From Inonotus obliquus (taxonomy: Eukaryota; Basidiomycota; Agaricomycetes; Hymenochaetales; Hymenochaetaceae), in NCBI GenBank assembly GCA_032164295.1, contig JAJHTX010000002.1, positions 1,736,001 through 1,800,000 on the forward strand: a stretch of DNA of 64,000 nt, given 5' to 3'. Positions 44,345-57,133 of this stretch are shown in pieces; the first letter of the stretch is position 1; each line of letters begins with the position of its first letter. The notes below the pieces were generated by a model that worked only from the letters and a program-made list of their open reading frames with translations, made no database searches and was not told where the DNA came from. Position numbers and translations under genes: made by a program.

Positions 44345-47158
44345 TTAGCCATGAACTATCATCTGGGCATCTTGTTCATCGGCGGTCATAATACCATTAC
44401 TAAGTCCGCTAGGTCCAATAGTGACGCTCATGTCAGTCGCCGGTCCAGGTAAGTTCGGACCTTCTACTCGACGACCCCACGCATGATGCCACTTGACATA
44501 CATATGTAGCGTTAGCTCGTCGAGTTCTAGTGTGTTGGTATTTGCACGCGTGCGGTGCGCGGTATGCGATGTGTGTGTGGTGTTATTACCCGTCAAAGGC
44601 GGTAAAGCGTCGAGAGGCGTCAATGGAGAAGAAAAGAAGGAGGTCAGTTAGTAAGTCAATTAGTAAGTATAAGTGTTAGCGTTGGTATTTAGTGTGTTCG
44701 ATGGTGAAATTGAGAGAAGTTCAAAGTTCGGTGGAAGTACACTGAAAGTAAGAACGACAAGAAATGGGGAGACGAGAGAAGTGAGAAACTGGGAAGAAAC
44801 GGTAAGATAAGGAGAGCCAGTGGAGTGTGGATTTCAAGGACGTTAAGGGCGCAAAACTAACATTGAAAGCTCAGGGACAACAAAAATCCAGCGCGTCTAG
44901 ATAACGCGAGAAAACAAAAAAAATGGGGGGAGGGGGGGAATGGATGAAAACGATAAAATAACACACCTTTATCAGTGCCCTCCATAAAACGATCTATCAA
45001 CGCAGGTGGATATCCCGTAGCGATAAACATCGGTTTACACGACCGTACATACTCCTAAATTCCGCGCGCACGCAGAAAGCAAATAACACATCAGTTTCAT
45101 CACTATACAGAAACGAAGAAAGAAAGATAGAGAATAGAATTAGGTCGGACAGGAGGGAGGAGGGGGAAAGGAGGAGATAGGACTTTGGACATTAAAGCGG
45201 GACAGGACGCGCTATGTGCGCAGAAGCAGTATCCTGATTCGAGCACACGCGCACACAACAGGTACACACAAGAGTGACGAACGTTTGGCCGTCCAGATAT
45301 AGGCTAAAAGCGCTTGCTCACCTTCATATTTTGGCGCATGAGCGTTCCAATCATTTGGAGTCGTTGGTTTTGTTCCTCAGTAGATCCTGAGAGGAAGGAA
45401 TCGACGATCACAGCACCACAAAAAAGTCCCGGACGTTTAGTGTGTGTTCCAGTATTCGCGTATCCCGTATCGGATTACCGGAAGCGATCGTGGTAGAGAC
45501 GTCGGGTAATACAAACGTCAACAATTATGGAGCCAGAACACAAAATGAAATGAATAGATAAGTAAAATGAAAATGAAGTAGGAATAGGGGGGAAGATCAT
45601 TAATTAGCCTAATGGTGAATTGAAGCCACTAACATCTTACTTACCCCTCTTCCACGGACCGATCGGAGTGTACAATTCCCTATACTGAACTTCGCGGAGC
45701 ATTGGACAATTTTGAAACCAGCGATGTAGCATCCTCCCTGCATCTACGGCGCTCCCCCTCGATTTCATGAGATTATAGGCCTCTTTTCCATCAATCAGTA
45801 AATGCGCATGGTAATAAAGGATAAGACACTCTACCGAACGTCGCCCGCGCTAGCCATGATTGACCAGGAGCGCCATCACCGTACACGCGATCTTGCGCAG
45901 TCAAATCCTCATTATACATTTCCAGGTTACCCTCCGTATAAAGGAGTATACCGCCTAAATCGGTTGCCATAAGGAAGTCGAAATTCGATAGATTGAACTA
46001 ACCTGGTCGCACGCACTTAGCGGCTTCGTTGATAAATCCTTCATAATCGGCGACCTAAATCATACGCGTCGTGAGTCAATTTACCCTTCGAGATAAAAGG
46101 AAATTTACAAACCCCATTTGCAGTACATCGAGCGTGTACAACATCAAACGAATTGTAGTAGTGTTCAAGTCCGAGTGTGAACTGACTCGTCGAAGAATTT
46201 TTATTAGCTCCCAAGTGCATTTATCAAGAAGGCATTTAAACTTGTTTCCACTGACATCGTCAAATTCAAATCTACCATTCCGTTATTAGTTTACAATTAT
46301 CAGCTCCAATAAAGAGCAAGCCGCACTTACCGGCAATTGAAAGGCGGTGGTCTGTTCGCATTTAGCAAGATAGAAATTGGGACCGGTTGGAAAGTCAACC
46401 TGTCTCACCTAATAGTGGTCGGTGCCAAATCGACTCCGACAACCTATGCAAAAGTTGCAAAGTAACCGAATAACATCTGTCAGAAAGAGAACAAAGAAGG
46501 ATGAGAATTTTTCCTCTTACCTGTGCGTGGGGGAATTCTTGAGCCATCCCCATGGCCCTGAGCACATTGCACTTGAGTCCCGGAAAAAATAATCAGGTTA
46601 ATGTTTTTACCAGTTTCCTCCGCCACATCCTAGCGAAGGACAATCAGTAAGTATCCGGCAGAACAAAGGGATACGATTAAAACTCGCGACCTACCAAGGT
46701 CGAGAATGGCACGCTGTCTATCGGGTGCCGGTGTTAATGCCTGACGGACTTCTTTTACAGCGACATATAGTCCGTCAATAGCAAGCAAGTTGACCAAATG
46801 TTGCTTGTCTCTGAAATGAATCAAAGACGTGAGTTTCCAAGGAAAAGAGATGAATTGATAGTAATATCAGCTCACAATCGGCCATGTTCACCTTCATCTA
46901 TTGAAAGGGAGATTAGTTGTCCGAGAGTAACGCAAGATTAAATAATGATGAGTTGCCTGCAGGAAGAAGATATAGATCGTTCGTTGAATTGATTGTTCTG
47001 CCAGCGATCTCCCTCAGCATGGCTCGTCCATCTCGGACTGAGCGATAGGAATATACGGAAGGTGCCGGACTTCCATCTATGGATGTCATCATGGACGACC
47101 TTGAACTACCGTTGACCGTTGTGCCACTCATTACGCTCACAGAGTCGTCTACGTCCAT
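44345..47158 (-). CDS. SAM-dependent methyltransferase (class I), micro-exon rich
   Basis: Class I Rossmann-fold methyltransferase of the type often annotated as TAM-domain in Agaricomycetes; the substrate is unknown. The start is the ATG at 47158 (MDVDDSVSVMSG). The core is assembled from tiny exons. Exon 46629-46611 (19 b) gives motif I DLGCGGGNW. Exons 46557-46521 and 46443-46409 give AMGMAQEFPHAQ and VVGVDLAPTTI. Exons 46351-46331 (21 b) and 46271-46256 (16 b) give PPPFNCRFEFDD, and 46181-46113 gives FTLGLEHYYNSFDVVHARCT. Then come YEGFINEAAKCVRPGGILLYTE, MLHRWFQNCPMLREV and the C-terminal ELDELTLHMYVKWHHAWGRR. Introns in the 3' half are long (about 200-340 bases). The joins restore the expected family sequence, so they are credible. 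Confidence 0.85.
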
Positions 47159-47608
47159 TATTTTTCGCCAAGGACCAAGACCAAGAAAGGTACGAAGTAA
47201 ACAAGCAAGATAACGCAATACACCCGCGAGAGTTGCAACAGCTAGCTGATTCAGCGAGAAACGCAGGTATGGTAGCTGAGAGAGAGAGAGTAGAGGGTAA
47301 CCGAGAGAATAGTGGTTGAGATGGAACTAGTATATATAGGCAGAGGGGAAGACGAGATAATTCGGCGACATTGATATTGACGGCGGAGAGGTGATAGGTC
47401 CTCCGAGATGGCTTAGCTCACATACATGTTGACGATCATCGTCCATACCATACCATGAGCACTTACGGCCTCCTCACGGCGGTGATAACATGTGACCGTC
47501 CCCCCCTACACGTGTCCCTATATCTCTTAAACACAACATTACATTTCATCTTCGGTCCGACAACACAAACAATTACATTACAGAACAGAACACTCCAACA
47601 GGGGGATA
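47159..47608. promoter_or_regulatory. Methyltransferase promoter / 3' flank of large gene
   Basis: 450 bases between tandem minus-strand genes. A short GA repeat lies at about 47279-47292 and a TATATATA-like sequence at about 47330-47338. Confidence 0.35.
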
Positions 47609-50600
47609 TCACCGCAATGAATCTCTTCTCTGTCTATGCAGGCGGTTCACCCGTCGATACACCGCACCGTCCTTCTGGCCTTCATCTCCCTTCAAGTCGA
47701 ACGTCACCCCCGGTCGCCGCCGCCGCTGGCTTCCCGGGTCCAGAAACACATCCTCATTGTCCCTCCAAGCTTGTGCCGCTTCTATCGGGTCTCGCACGGA
47801 AGGCGTCAGTGGTCCAGAAGGTGTTGGACTCCTCCTTGAGGAAGTCGGTGATCCAACAACAGTGTTGTTCTGACACCAGAAGCTATCATCAGACAAATCC
47901 AAACGCGGAATTTCGAAACATGGCAAACTTACCGCAGTCCCATCAACAGCCTCCATTGACGCGATCGACATCGTGCGATACCGTTTAGACTTGGAAGAAC
48001 ATAGGCGAAACTGGTTTGGTTCCAGTGGAGGAATGGAAATCGGCGGCGGTACATGCTTCGATGCGCGATGATGCTTCACCTGATCATTCACAGGAGGCGT
48101 GGGCACTATACTGATCGATTTAGGATTCGACTCTGACTCCGCCGTTCTCAGAATGGACGGGGGTCTCGCCGATCGCGACTTGGTTAAACTTTCGGTGCGC
48201 TGATCACGCTGCGACCCTGGTACCTTTCTACGAGCCTCCTCTTCCCTCGGATCTACCCGGTCTTTGTCTTTGTTGGACTTGGTCGAGCTGGAACGGAAGA
48301 GCCGTAGCAGTCCGCCGCCTTTCTTCTTTTCGGGGCGTTGTGAACCATCTGAAGGCTGTTTTACGTTGACGTGTGGGCGAGACTGATTCAAAGAGGCAGG
48401 AGTCATCAATATTTCCTCGTGTGAATCGCGCGAAGAGGAAGGTGTGAGAGGCGGCAGCGTATCCAATTCTTGAGGTCGTGCTGATTTTCGACTCTCTATG
48501 AACTGCTGTGGTTGATGAGATCCGTGAACAACTGGGGTGGGAGGTCCACCCTGTGACTGAGACCTATTATATGTCGATTGGTGCGTGGGATGCTCCGAGT
48601 CATGCTGAGAGTGCTGAAGTGAAGGCTTGACCGCTTGCGGGGAGTCAAGACTAAGACCCCCGCCGAGAGATGAAGGCGAGTCTTCGAGGTAAGGACTATT
48701 CTGACGCGTAGACGTGACATAGACACCCGGGTTCGCGGAGCGCGGAAGTAATGGTGGCTTGCTCGCTGCGTTCGACGCTTGACTGTTGTTGTGTTGTGGT
48801 AAAGAAGGTCTGACAGCATTCAACACATGTTGATAATGCTGAGCTTGCTGTGCGGAGACATTACGTGAAGTTGAATGATTATGGTACATCGATAAATTTG
48901 GTTGTTGCATGGATTGCTGGTGCGAAAACATGGTGGACGGCATCTGCGACATAGCATCTGGACTAGTAACGGGTGCAGAATATGGTGGTACATTATTCGA
49001 ATTCATCGTAGGACGTAATGAAGATCTGTGATCCTGAATAGACGGAGGCATGGTTGCATGTAATGGCTGGGGCTGGACTGGCAGATGAGCATTAGTCGAT
49101 GGAGTATGAGATATTTTGCCTTGTGAAGATGGCACTTGAGTCGGCGGGTATTGCTGATGAGCGACATCAGGAGTGGAGGCAGGTATAGATGATCTTGCAC
49201 GAGCAGCTGGAAGATTGTCATGCGAAGACAGATCGATGTCATCCTTGCTCGAGTTATAATGATATGGCGAGAGTGTCTGCTGAGGCGATGGCTGAGAATG
49301 TGAATGCGAAGGAAGTACGGGCTGTGCGTGGAAATTCGTGAACGATTCATGCTTGACTCTAGGCGTTGAAGATACTTTTGGAGCTGAGGAATAGATAGGC
49401 GTCGTTGGAGTGAGCTGGGATAAGCGTTGAGAGGGAGCCGCATGCGATTGAGGCTGAGCCTGGAACGCGGCGGATTGTTGACGTTCTCCCGCGTGTGTTG
49501 AATGTGATGCGTCTGAAGCTGTGCGTGAAACTGGCATGCCTTGGAATCCACCTGTCGGTGTCTCCGGCGGGGGTTGGACATTTCTGCTTTTCGTCGAGTT
49601 ATTCGACGGTGCCCGGGACATAGAGGCGACCTGCGGGTTGTGGCCAGTAATTCTTGTCTGATCAGCAGATGACCCAAAGACCGTTTGAGAATAACTGCTG
49701 AAACCAACTCCGTATGATGCATTCACCGCAGGTCTGAATGATTCGGAACGCTCATCCATTGGTTGCGTCCTGACCACTGAAACCGGCTGGCGCGCACTTT
49801 GTGCAGCAGTCAGATGCTTCGCGTCAGGGAATGGCGAAACCTGACCTTGCGGCGTCGGAAGAATCCTTTCCTGCTGTAGTGGTCTTGACCCAGGTAAAAC
49901 TCTTCCTGATACGCCGTCACCAGAGGCACGAGACTGCGGTGGTGTTGAATGCTGTGTCAGGATCTCCTGTGTGGGAGCGGATATTTCATGCTGCGGCTGA
50001 GGAGCAATTGTCGACGTCACAACAGGACCGATAGGAGGAGTCACGTTCGGTTGTGCAAATGAAGTACGGCGAGATGGTTGGTCTAGGGATGATCGAGGGT
50101 ATCCTTCATGTGCAATGGACGCTGGCAAAGCGGCGGAGGTACTCATCGGTTGCCGTTGATCGGATGTTGGATGACCCGAGGCCGATTTCTGCGTGGCACG
50201 TAATGCAGCACGATCAGAAGGTCCCTGAGAAGCGTAAATGCTTACGAGCTTCGACTGAACGCCCTCAAATATTGGTTGATCAGATGGTACTGCGTCTATT
50301 GATTCTCTAGGAGGCAGCACAGGGTCAGTACGTGACCGCTCAGGCAATGTCGGAGGGACAAGTTCTTGAGTTTGCGTTGAAAATGGAACCGCGGATGCGT
50401 TTCGCAGATTCGTGTTCTGAGACATAATAACGATACAATGAGCATTCCTCTGCAAAACTATTGTAAGGGCTCACATCATCATGCGGTGTCTGAGAATGCG
50501 TAGGTGTAGAAGCGGCCTTGGGGAATTGCTGAGAGACAGCCAACTGTTCAGTCTAGCAACCAGGTAAGCAAAATGCTAAGAATGCAAGAAACGAGCTCAC

Positions 50601-52938
50601 GACATCTCGCCTCGAGACCGACTTATGCACAGCACCAAGACCTGGAGCATAAACAGCATCTTTTCTAGAATCAGGGCGATGAGCATTAGACGGGCCAGTA
50701 TGGTGTTGAGGATCCATGACTGCAGACTGGCTGTGGGATCGGTGCCTCTATAGCGAGTGCGACATCAGAGTAAAACATTCACACGAGATATGAGTAAGCT
50801 TACACCGTCTTTTCTGCTCGTCATTCTATCAGTATCACTTCCCGACGTCGCCCCAAGAAGAACGTTTGTAGGCATTGAATATGACTTATCACGATGAGAG
50901 CGGTGTTTCGTTGCTGGTTTGACCGCCCTCTCACGATCCCGCTCGGTCCTCTCGCGTAAGCGATCACGCTCCAATCGCTCAGACTCTTGTCGCTCCCGTT
51001 CCGTCTTGAGCCGCTCTGCGCGCTCCTGATCTTTTCTCTCCCGTCGGAGGCGGTCGGCTTCCCTTTGCTTGTCAAGCTCCGAGTGCTCAAGAGCCCTATG
51101 CTCACGTTCTGCCTGTTTCTGACGCTCACGCTCGGCATTTTCGTGCTCCTTTCGCCTCTCTCGTTCGGCATTCTCAAGCTCCTTTTTCCGCTCCCGCTCG
51201 GCCCTCCTAGATCTCTTCTTCTCCCGCTCCAATTCACGTTCACGCTCTTGAATCTCCCGATCTGCAAGTTGTTTCTCACTTTCACGACGTCTCTCCAATT
51301 CGCGCTCGCGCTCGCGCTCCCGGGAAGCAGCAGCGTCTCTTTCCGCAGCTTCGCGACGTCTGCTCGCTTCGCGCTCTCTATCAGCACGTTCACGGTCTTG
51401 GGTGGATAGAGCATCCCGCTCGGCAGCCTCTCTTTCTAGTCGGTACTTGTCATCCGACCTTGGAACTTGGTACGGTGGGAGCATAGTAGGGCTGGCCTGT
51501 TTCTGCTGAAGTGGGTATTGATGAGGATGGTTTTCAGTCTGATACGGAGCTGAGTTCATTTTGGGAGGAGGAGGCGGTGCTGGGTCAGCGCCTACGGGTG
51601 CTGCTGGAAGGGGGCTCGGGGCCACGTTAGGTTCAGGACGAGTCACTGGCGGTGCTGGATGAGACGCATGAACCTGATTGGAAGCGCTGGTGGACTGGCT
51701 TGATGTAGAGGGTTGTATGGGCACACCCGGAGGACGACCTGTGGCGTGTGGTCCGAGAGACTGTTGACTTTCTCGGAGAGGCGTCGCACCCCGATATACA
51801 GCAGAGGCTTGCGCAGGGTGTAGATAGTAAGATTGGCGCACCTGTCCGATGACATCAAAGGTTGATAGTTGCTTAATGACAGCCGTTAATTAACTTGCCT
51901 CTTGTTTATGATTAGCAGACTGTGTCAACTGCTGAGCTTGTACACGCCTCTTAGCATTGTCTGACTCATATTCCTGCTGCCGCCTCTCGTCCCGAGGGGG
52001 GCGCGAAACAGTGCGGTCCATCTGCGCCATTTTACTAGTTGCAGCTGCCACGCGCTCCATTTCCTGCACTTTCGCCCTGTACGCTGCATATTCTGCACGC
52101 ATTCTCTCTCTTTCCTCCTTCGTCCTCTCGTCCCTAGACTTCTGCCGAACCCGATCATCTCGATCTGAATCACGCGTCTGGAGCGATGCATCATGCGCTG
52201 TACGGCTTGTTGATGGACCAGCATGATACGGAGTCTGGATTGGCGCTGCAGGGACGTGAGCCGCCGTGTACACCTGAGAGCCGCGTTGATGTTTCTGCGA
52301 GCTCTTCTGCTTCTCCTCTGCTTGGACGGGTGCTGGTGTCTGCTTCCTGCTGAACATTTTCGAGAAGTAGTTGCGCGGGTCAGGAACGTCAAGTCGGGTG
52401 CGCGACGCTGAGGCAGGTGGCATAGTAGTAGACCGCTGCCCATGCGTCTGACGCGCGTTGCTCGAGGCATGGAAATTATTAATGCTCGTGTTTGAATGCT
52501 GTATCCTGTATCCTGTTGCGGATGGTGGTCGTACAGGAGTGTTTGATGCAACTGCCTCCTGAGAATAATAAGCGCGAGAGGAACTGGGCTGCCTCGTGTC
52601 GCGACTAGAGCTCGGTACATTGACCTTTGTAGCAGCCGTTTTCTGAGCTTGCGTCTGCACAAAATTAACGAGTAGAATTAAGCATGATTGCGTATATTCC
52701 CATTGGTTCCTATCTGGGCACGGGACGTACTTTGGAGGAGCTCCTGGGCTTCAAAAATGACGCGCCTGGAATAGAGTAATGGTGGCGACCCGTCATAAAC
52801 CGCAAAGTCTACGACTGAAGCCCCTAGGAGGAGAGAGAGGAGATAGATATAGAGAAAGGGAGAAGCCGGCGGGTGAGAATGAAAATGTGAAGAAGAGGGG
52901 GTCGATGCGTGCCGCTCGAGGACGAAGGCCTTGTGCAT
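47609..52938 (-). CDS. Very large low-complexity Ser/Gln/Pro-rich protein with central charged coiled coil
   Basis: I do not recognise a characterised family. Three long in-frame exons (about 52660-51890, 51841-50765 and 50425-47609) with short linking exons encode roughly 1,600-1,700 residues. The N-terminal third is Ser/Gln/Arg-rich (FSKMFSRKQTPAPV near 52340) with a charged helix (DERTKEERERMRAEYAAYR). The central part is an uninterrupted Arg/Glu-rich predicted coiled coil (about 51450-50900). A long Ser/Gln/Pro/His-rich disordered region follows, then a basic KKKGGGLLRLFRSSSTK segment and PPISIPPLEPNQFRL near the C-terminus. The start is uncertain: the ATG at 52938 opens an exon with a hydrophobic stretch but the join is not secure. 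A scaffold role is inference. Confidence 0.68.
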
Positions 52939-53643
52939 GAGGCGCGTGTTGCCACTCGTGTTTGATTGAGCCACCTGCTAAGTGAATAAAGTACAATTCT
53001 AATGTTTAAGATTTCGCAAAGGACTTGGCGGGTTATTCGTGCTACTGAATACAGGAGATGAGAAGAGAGGGGACGGAAGACGACGAGGACGAGGAATGAA
53101 CAAGGACGACGCTCTGAGCTACGCGGTCTCCACTACTCAAATCTGGCTCCTAGGAACAGTTGCTTATGTCATCCATATTTTGATGGTATCAACGGTCGTT
53201 GTCGGCATCGCATCTTCGCCGAGTCTATCCTCAATAAGGCAATCAGCTCAGCTACGCTCAAGATTGGACGGATCCAAACTAGACCTCACTTTGATTCAAA
53301 GCTACTCAATACTCTGCTACTGCGATGGCTTAGATTGGGTGTCTCACTATCTTTCATTAGTCCGGTTCGTTGTGAAATCAATATCAACGCGCCCAAATTA
53401 TCATGGAAATTTACGGCGAATTAAGTCCAAGACAGACCCATAAGCCGAAGAAGACCTCTGCTGAACTGTATCAGAATTAATGAACCAGAGTAATGAGAAT
53501 GTAGTCGAGAGAGAGCTCCATCCAGGTCTATGCCTTTGAGTCCTAACACGACCAAATAGTGATCGACAGTGCACGTGACATTTTCTGCAGGTAAAGTCTG
53601 ACTTTACATTATGTATCTTTGATTTTACCCTTATACTTCCGTC
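52939..53643. promoter_or_regulatory. Divergent intergenic region
   Basis: About 700 bases between divergent genes. A 115-codon open frame starting with an ATG at about 53096 lies here, with no family resemblance and no splice context. I leave it uncalled. Confidence 0.35.
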
Positions 53644-55009
53644 ATGCTAGGCCTCGACTATAGAAGCGACAGCGAAGATGAATCGCCAGCTCCCGTTCCC
53701 GTTAAATCAGTACCCGTGGTAGCCAATAAGTCATCCGTCGATTCGTCCAGCAGAGTATCATCGTCATCAACATCAAAGCTCAGTCTTCCTCCTCCAGCCA
53801 ATACCTCTTCTTCCTCCTCGTCTTCCTCCAAGGTACCATCCCTCCCTCCTCCAAAGGCAAAGAAGGCGCTAGCATCGAAGAAAATCCTTGTCGAGCTTCC
53901 GAAGATAGACAAACATGCAAGCGACAACGAATTGTCGGATGAAATGCCTGTGGCGAAGAAACCTAGGCTAGGGGGTAGAAAGGGCGGTGCTTCGTCTTTG
54001 CTCTCGATGCTACCCGCACCGAAGAAGGCTGCGCCAGAACTACCGGCTCCGGCACGTGTGCTTGGTGGAGGTCGACCTGGCGTCATGTACTTTAGGGCTC
54101 CGCAGGAGCAAAAGGCACCAGAGGAATCAACCTCTGCAATCAAAGAGGATACAGGTGTAGAGTATAGTACAGAAGAAGCTGTAGCGGACGATGAAAGTGC
54201 TACATCCCTGGTTCCACCTTCCATGTTACTGAAAGGCAAGCTAAACAAACAAACAACGTCTGCCGCACCCAGACCTTCAAACCCTGTTGCGCCTATAAGT
54301 GCTCCCGCTGTAGATTTCTTCTCTCTAGGTATGCGCGAAAGCTATAAAGCTATGTGCCATCTGATCTTTCCTGATTTCAGACTCGGCTTCTCCAAGTCGA
54401 ATATTTGCCTCTTCATCGATATCAGAAACCTCTGTTGGTCCATCTTCATCAATTCCAACCAACATTTCTGCGGCCCCTAAAATTGAAGAGTTCCGTCCAC
54501 CATCTCCGAAGGTCGACGATCCTTACCCAGGTTACTACCAACTGCCCTCTGGAGCATGGGCGATGCACGATTCCGAATACTACAAAATATATGCCGAGCG
54601 ATGGCAGAAGGAATATGAAGCTCAAATTCGTTCCCTCGAGCGGAACCGGAAAGGATTCGAGGGTGCTGGAGCGAATGGGGAAGATGCTAAGGAAGTTAAG
54701 GCTTCGACGCTCGCGGATGCGGCGCGTGCTGCGCGAGAAGAGAAGAAAGCGGTCACTCAGCGTGCGGGTCATGAAGCTGACCGTCCCGTGCCGAAGGTTG
54801 CACTCAATCCAACCAAGATGACTGGTGTTGCCAGATCGCGGCACCAGTTGCATTCGCTTTTAGCAGATGCTTTCATGAATAGGGAGGTGATTGAAGAGAA
54901 GATTGCTCAGGGTAAGCGGAATCGGAAGGAGGCGGGTAACAAATATGGTACGGACATTGGTTACTAACAATTGTCTTGTGGGGCTAACATACAAATTATA
55001 GGCTTCTGA
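53644..55009 (+). CDS. PRCC homologue (MAD2B-interacting, splicing-associated)
   Basis: The PRCC_C domain family includes the human PRCC protein, which binds MAD2B and is linked to pre-mRNA splicing. Three exons (53644-54328, 54381-54947, 55002-55009) total 1,260 bases, or 419 residues. The N-terminus MLGLDYRSDSEDE is followed by Ser/Pro-rich sequence, a basic patch and GRPGVMYFRAPQEQ. The C-terminal domain begins at DPYPGYYQLPSGAWAMHD and ends RSRHQLHSLLADAFMNRE, then KRNRKEAGNKYGF. The final exon contributes only eight coding bases, yet it completes the conserved KYGF terminus, which supports the splice model. Confidence 0.9.
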
Positions 55010-57133
55010 GCACATCATATGGGTGTTCTGCTTTTTGACCAATGATTCTTCCTTGTCTGAGAACAACTTCGACCATTCGAGGGCGGTTTCTCGTTTGGCC
55101 CTGTTCTCATTCGCAGTGGATTGCTAGGATAGTTTTCCTTGATACACAATAGGTCATTGGATGTGACTCATGCAATCTACTTTTATCCTCTGTTTCAAAT
55201 CGGTCATCCATTCAGCAAGAAAGTACCTTGGCCAAGCAGCTTAACTTCAGAACCAGCTATTGGGGTTCTGTGCCTCGAAAAGACGTCCGATTTCTAGGCT
55301 TTTCACACTCATTAGTTCTTGCCTTCCAACGGCGCGGGATCCAATCCTTGACAAACCAGACTAGGACCGTATAAAAGGAGTACTCACCAAAGTTTCACCC
55401 TTTAGTGACTTACTCTCCTTCAGTAACTCACTCTCCCACCTCAATAATCTACCACACATGCGCAATCCTCTATAAGCTATTCCTGATCTTACGCGGAGCC
55501 TTCATCTGTCGTCACTCGACTCCCATGGGCTAACCTTGCCCGTTTATCCCTGACGTATAATTTGTACTCGGGCGGCCCTAGTACTCCGGTCCACAAGTGG
55601 TGGTGGAAACCATGTTCTCTACGGCATGCACCCCATGCCTTTACTTTGCTAGCCTCTGACGTGTCAGCCTAGCTCCGTTCCACTCAGCGACGTGATGTAC
55701 CTTTCATGAGCAACCTTTGCCGCGCCGTTCCTACACAATGCGTCTCCCAAACCGCCGTCCAGTGACGTATACCATCCATGATAGCGACATCGCGGATCCG
55801 GGCATGTGTGTGGAGGAACTTGGACAGCGATAGCGTGTGTAGTTGGACGAGTCCAGTGCCTCATGGCATTTGGACAAATGCCGCCTGCACGTAAAATATG
55901 TGTAGCTGATGTACGTGGGTTCATGCCTGGATCTCCTCCCGCCACCACATCTTTACGTCCGATTCGCGTGTCCGCACAGACCGCCTGTCAGCCGCAACCA
56001 CACAATATCGCAGACGAAGTCCATGCTTGCCCACTGCTCATCCGAAGGCTTTGAACATTTCCATTTTCTATCTAGCGGCAGTTATTTTTGCGTCCTATGT
56101 AATACCTCTGGCCGAAGTGGAATGCCACACGTATGTTCACCAGTATACCGTTTCCTACTTACCCCAATACGACTGACCATCAAAATAATGCTAGTTATGC
56201 TTTCCTTTGACGATGATAGCATCACCCATGCGTGAGGCTGGGTGCAGCTACTTTTGGGTGAGTAGTGTTTAATTATGCACGCTACTGGAGCAGCTAATAT
56301 ACGCATATACATGGATACAGTAGTAGGAGGTCGTACGGCAAACAAGCAATTCAGAACACTCGACAAAGTGGTCGTGTCGATAGCGCGATGCGCTTAGTAA
56401 CGTAGCGGATAGGCGGGCGGCGAATCGGATATGTTGGAAGAAGGAAGGGAAGAGGAGCATTTATGACGCTGCCCTGTAAGGTGTGGGGAAGGCAACTCAG
56501 ATGTTACAGAGCCGGTAGGCAGGGGATTATGTATGACGAAGTTTATCGATGTATTTTGCTGATGGACCAACTTTGATCTCCTCCTCGACAACCGTCCAGT
56601 AAAGCTCGAGAGGCTGGATCGTTTGTGAATCCAGCTCCGGAAATATGCACCTTAGTGTCCCTCTCCGCCTTCCGCGTTCTTCTCGATCACTGGAGAAGGG
56701 GAAGTCTGATGCTATATTTCTGCACTGAACTGTCGGGCTGAATTGAGTGATCGCCATTCCCGTAACTGGAGGAGTCTATTGATCCGTTCTGATGACGGTG
56801 ATCAACGATCAGGTCCGGCATGACGTAAGACTTACATTCTTTCGTTCCGCGTTCCACGTATGCCTGGCGTCGACTTGGCTCCCTTGCAAGGGCACATTTC
56901 ACCCGAGTATCCCGAAGAGTGCACGGGGGTTTGTATCGCGCTCAATCATTCCGCAGCAACACATCAGCTCGCTACTATCATGACTCGAAGTTGTGTGCAT
57001 CAAAACAGCGCTGGCAAGCTATTAATATTGTGTTCCTAGAGGCGGTGCGAATCTTACTGATATTTGCTAACAACTCAAGGCAATATAAATTGCGTTCAAC
57101 TCACCAAAGCATCCCCAGTTCTGAACTACCCCA
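55010..57133. other. Longest intergenic interval (about 2.1 kb)
   Basis: It lies between the PRCC stop and the NmrA-like start. A TATAAAAG sequence is at 55370-55377 on the plus strand, with no credible ORF behind it. Short frames on both strands lack family resemblance. I see no transposon ends or tRNA. Confidence 0.45.

Noticed and set aside
53096..53443. Open frame of about 115 codons with a hydrophobic stretch, between divergent genes
   Set aside because: No family resemblance, no splice context, and position within a divergent promoter region; likely chance.
55664..56235. Open frames on both strands in the 2.1-kb gap
   Set aside because: They overlap each other on opposite strands, have no recognisable domain and atypical composition.
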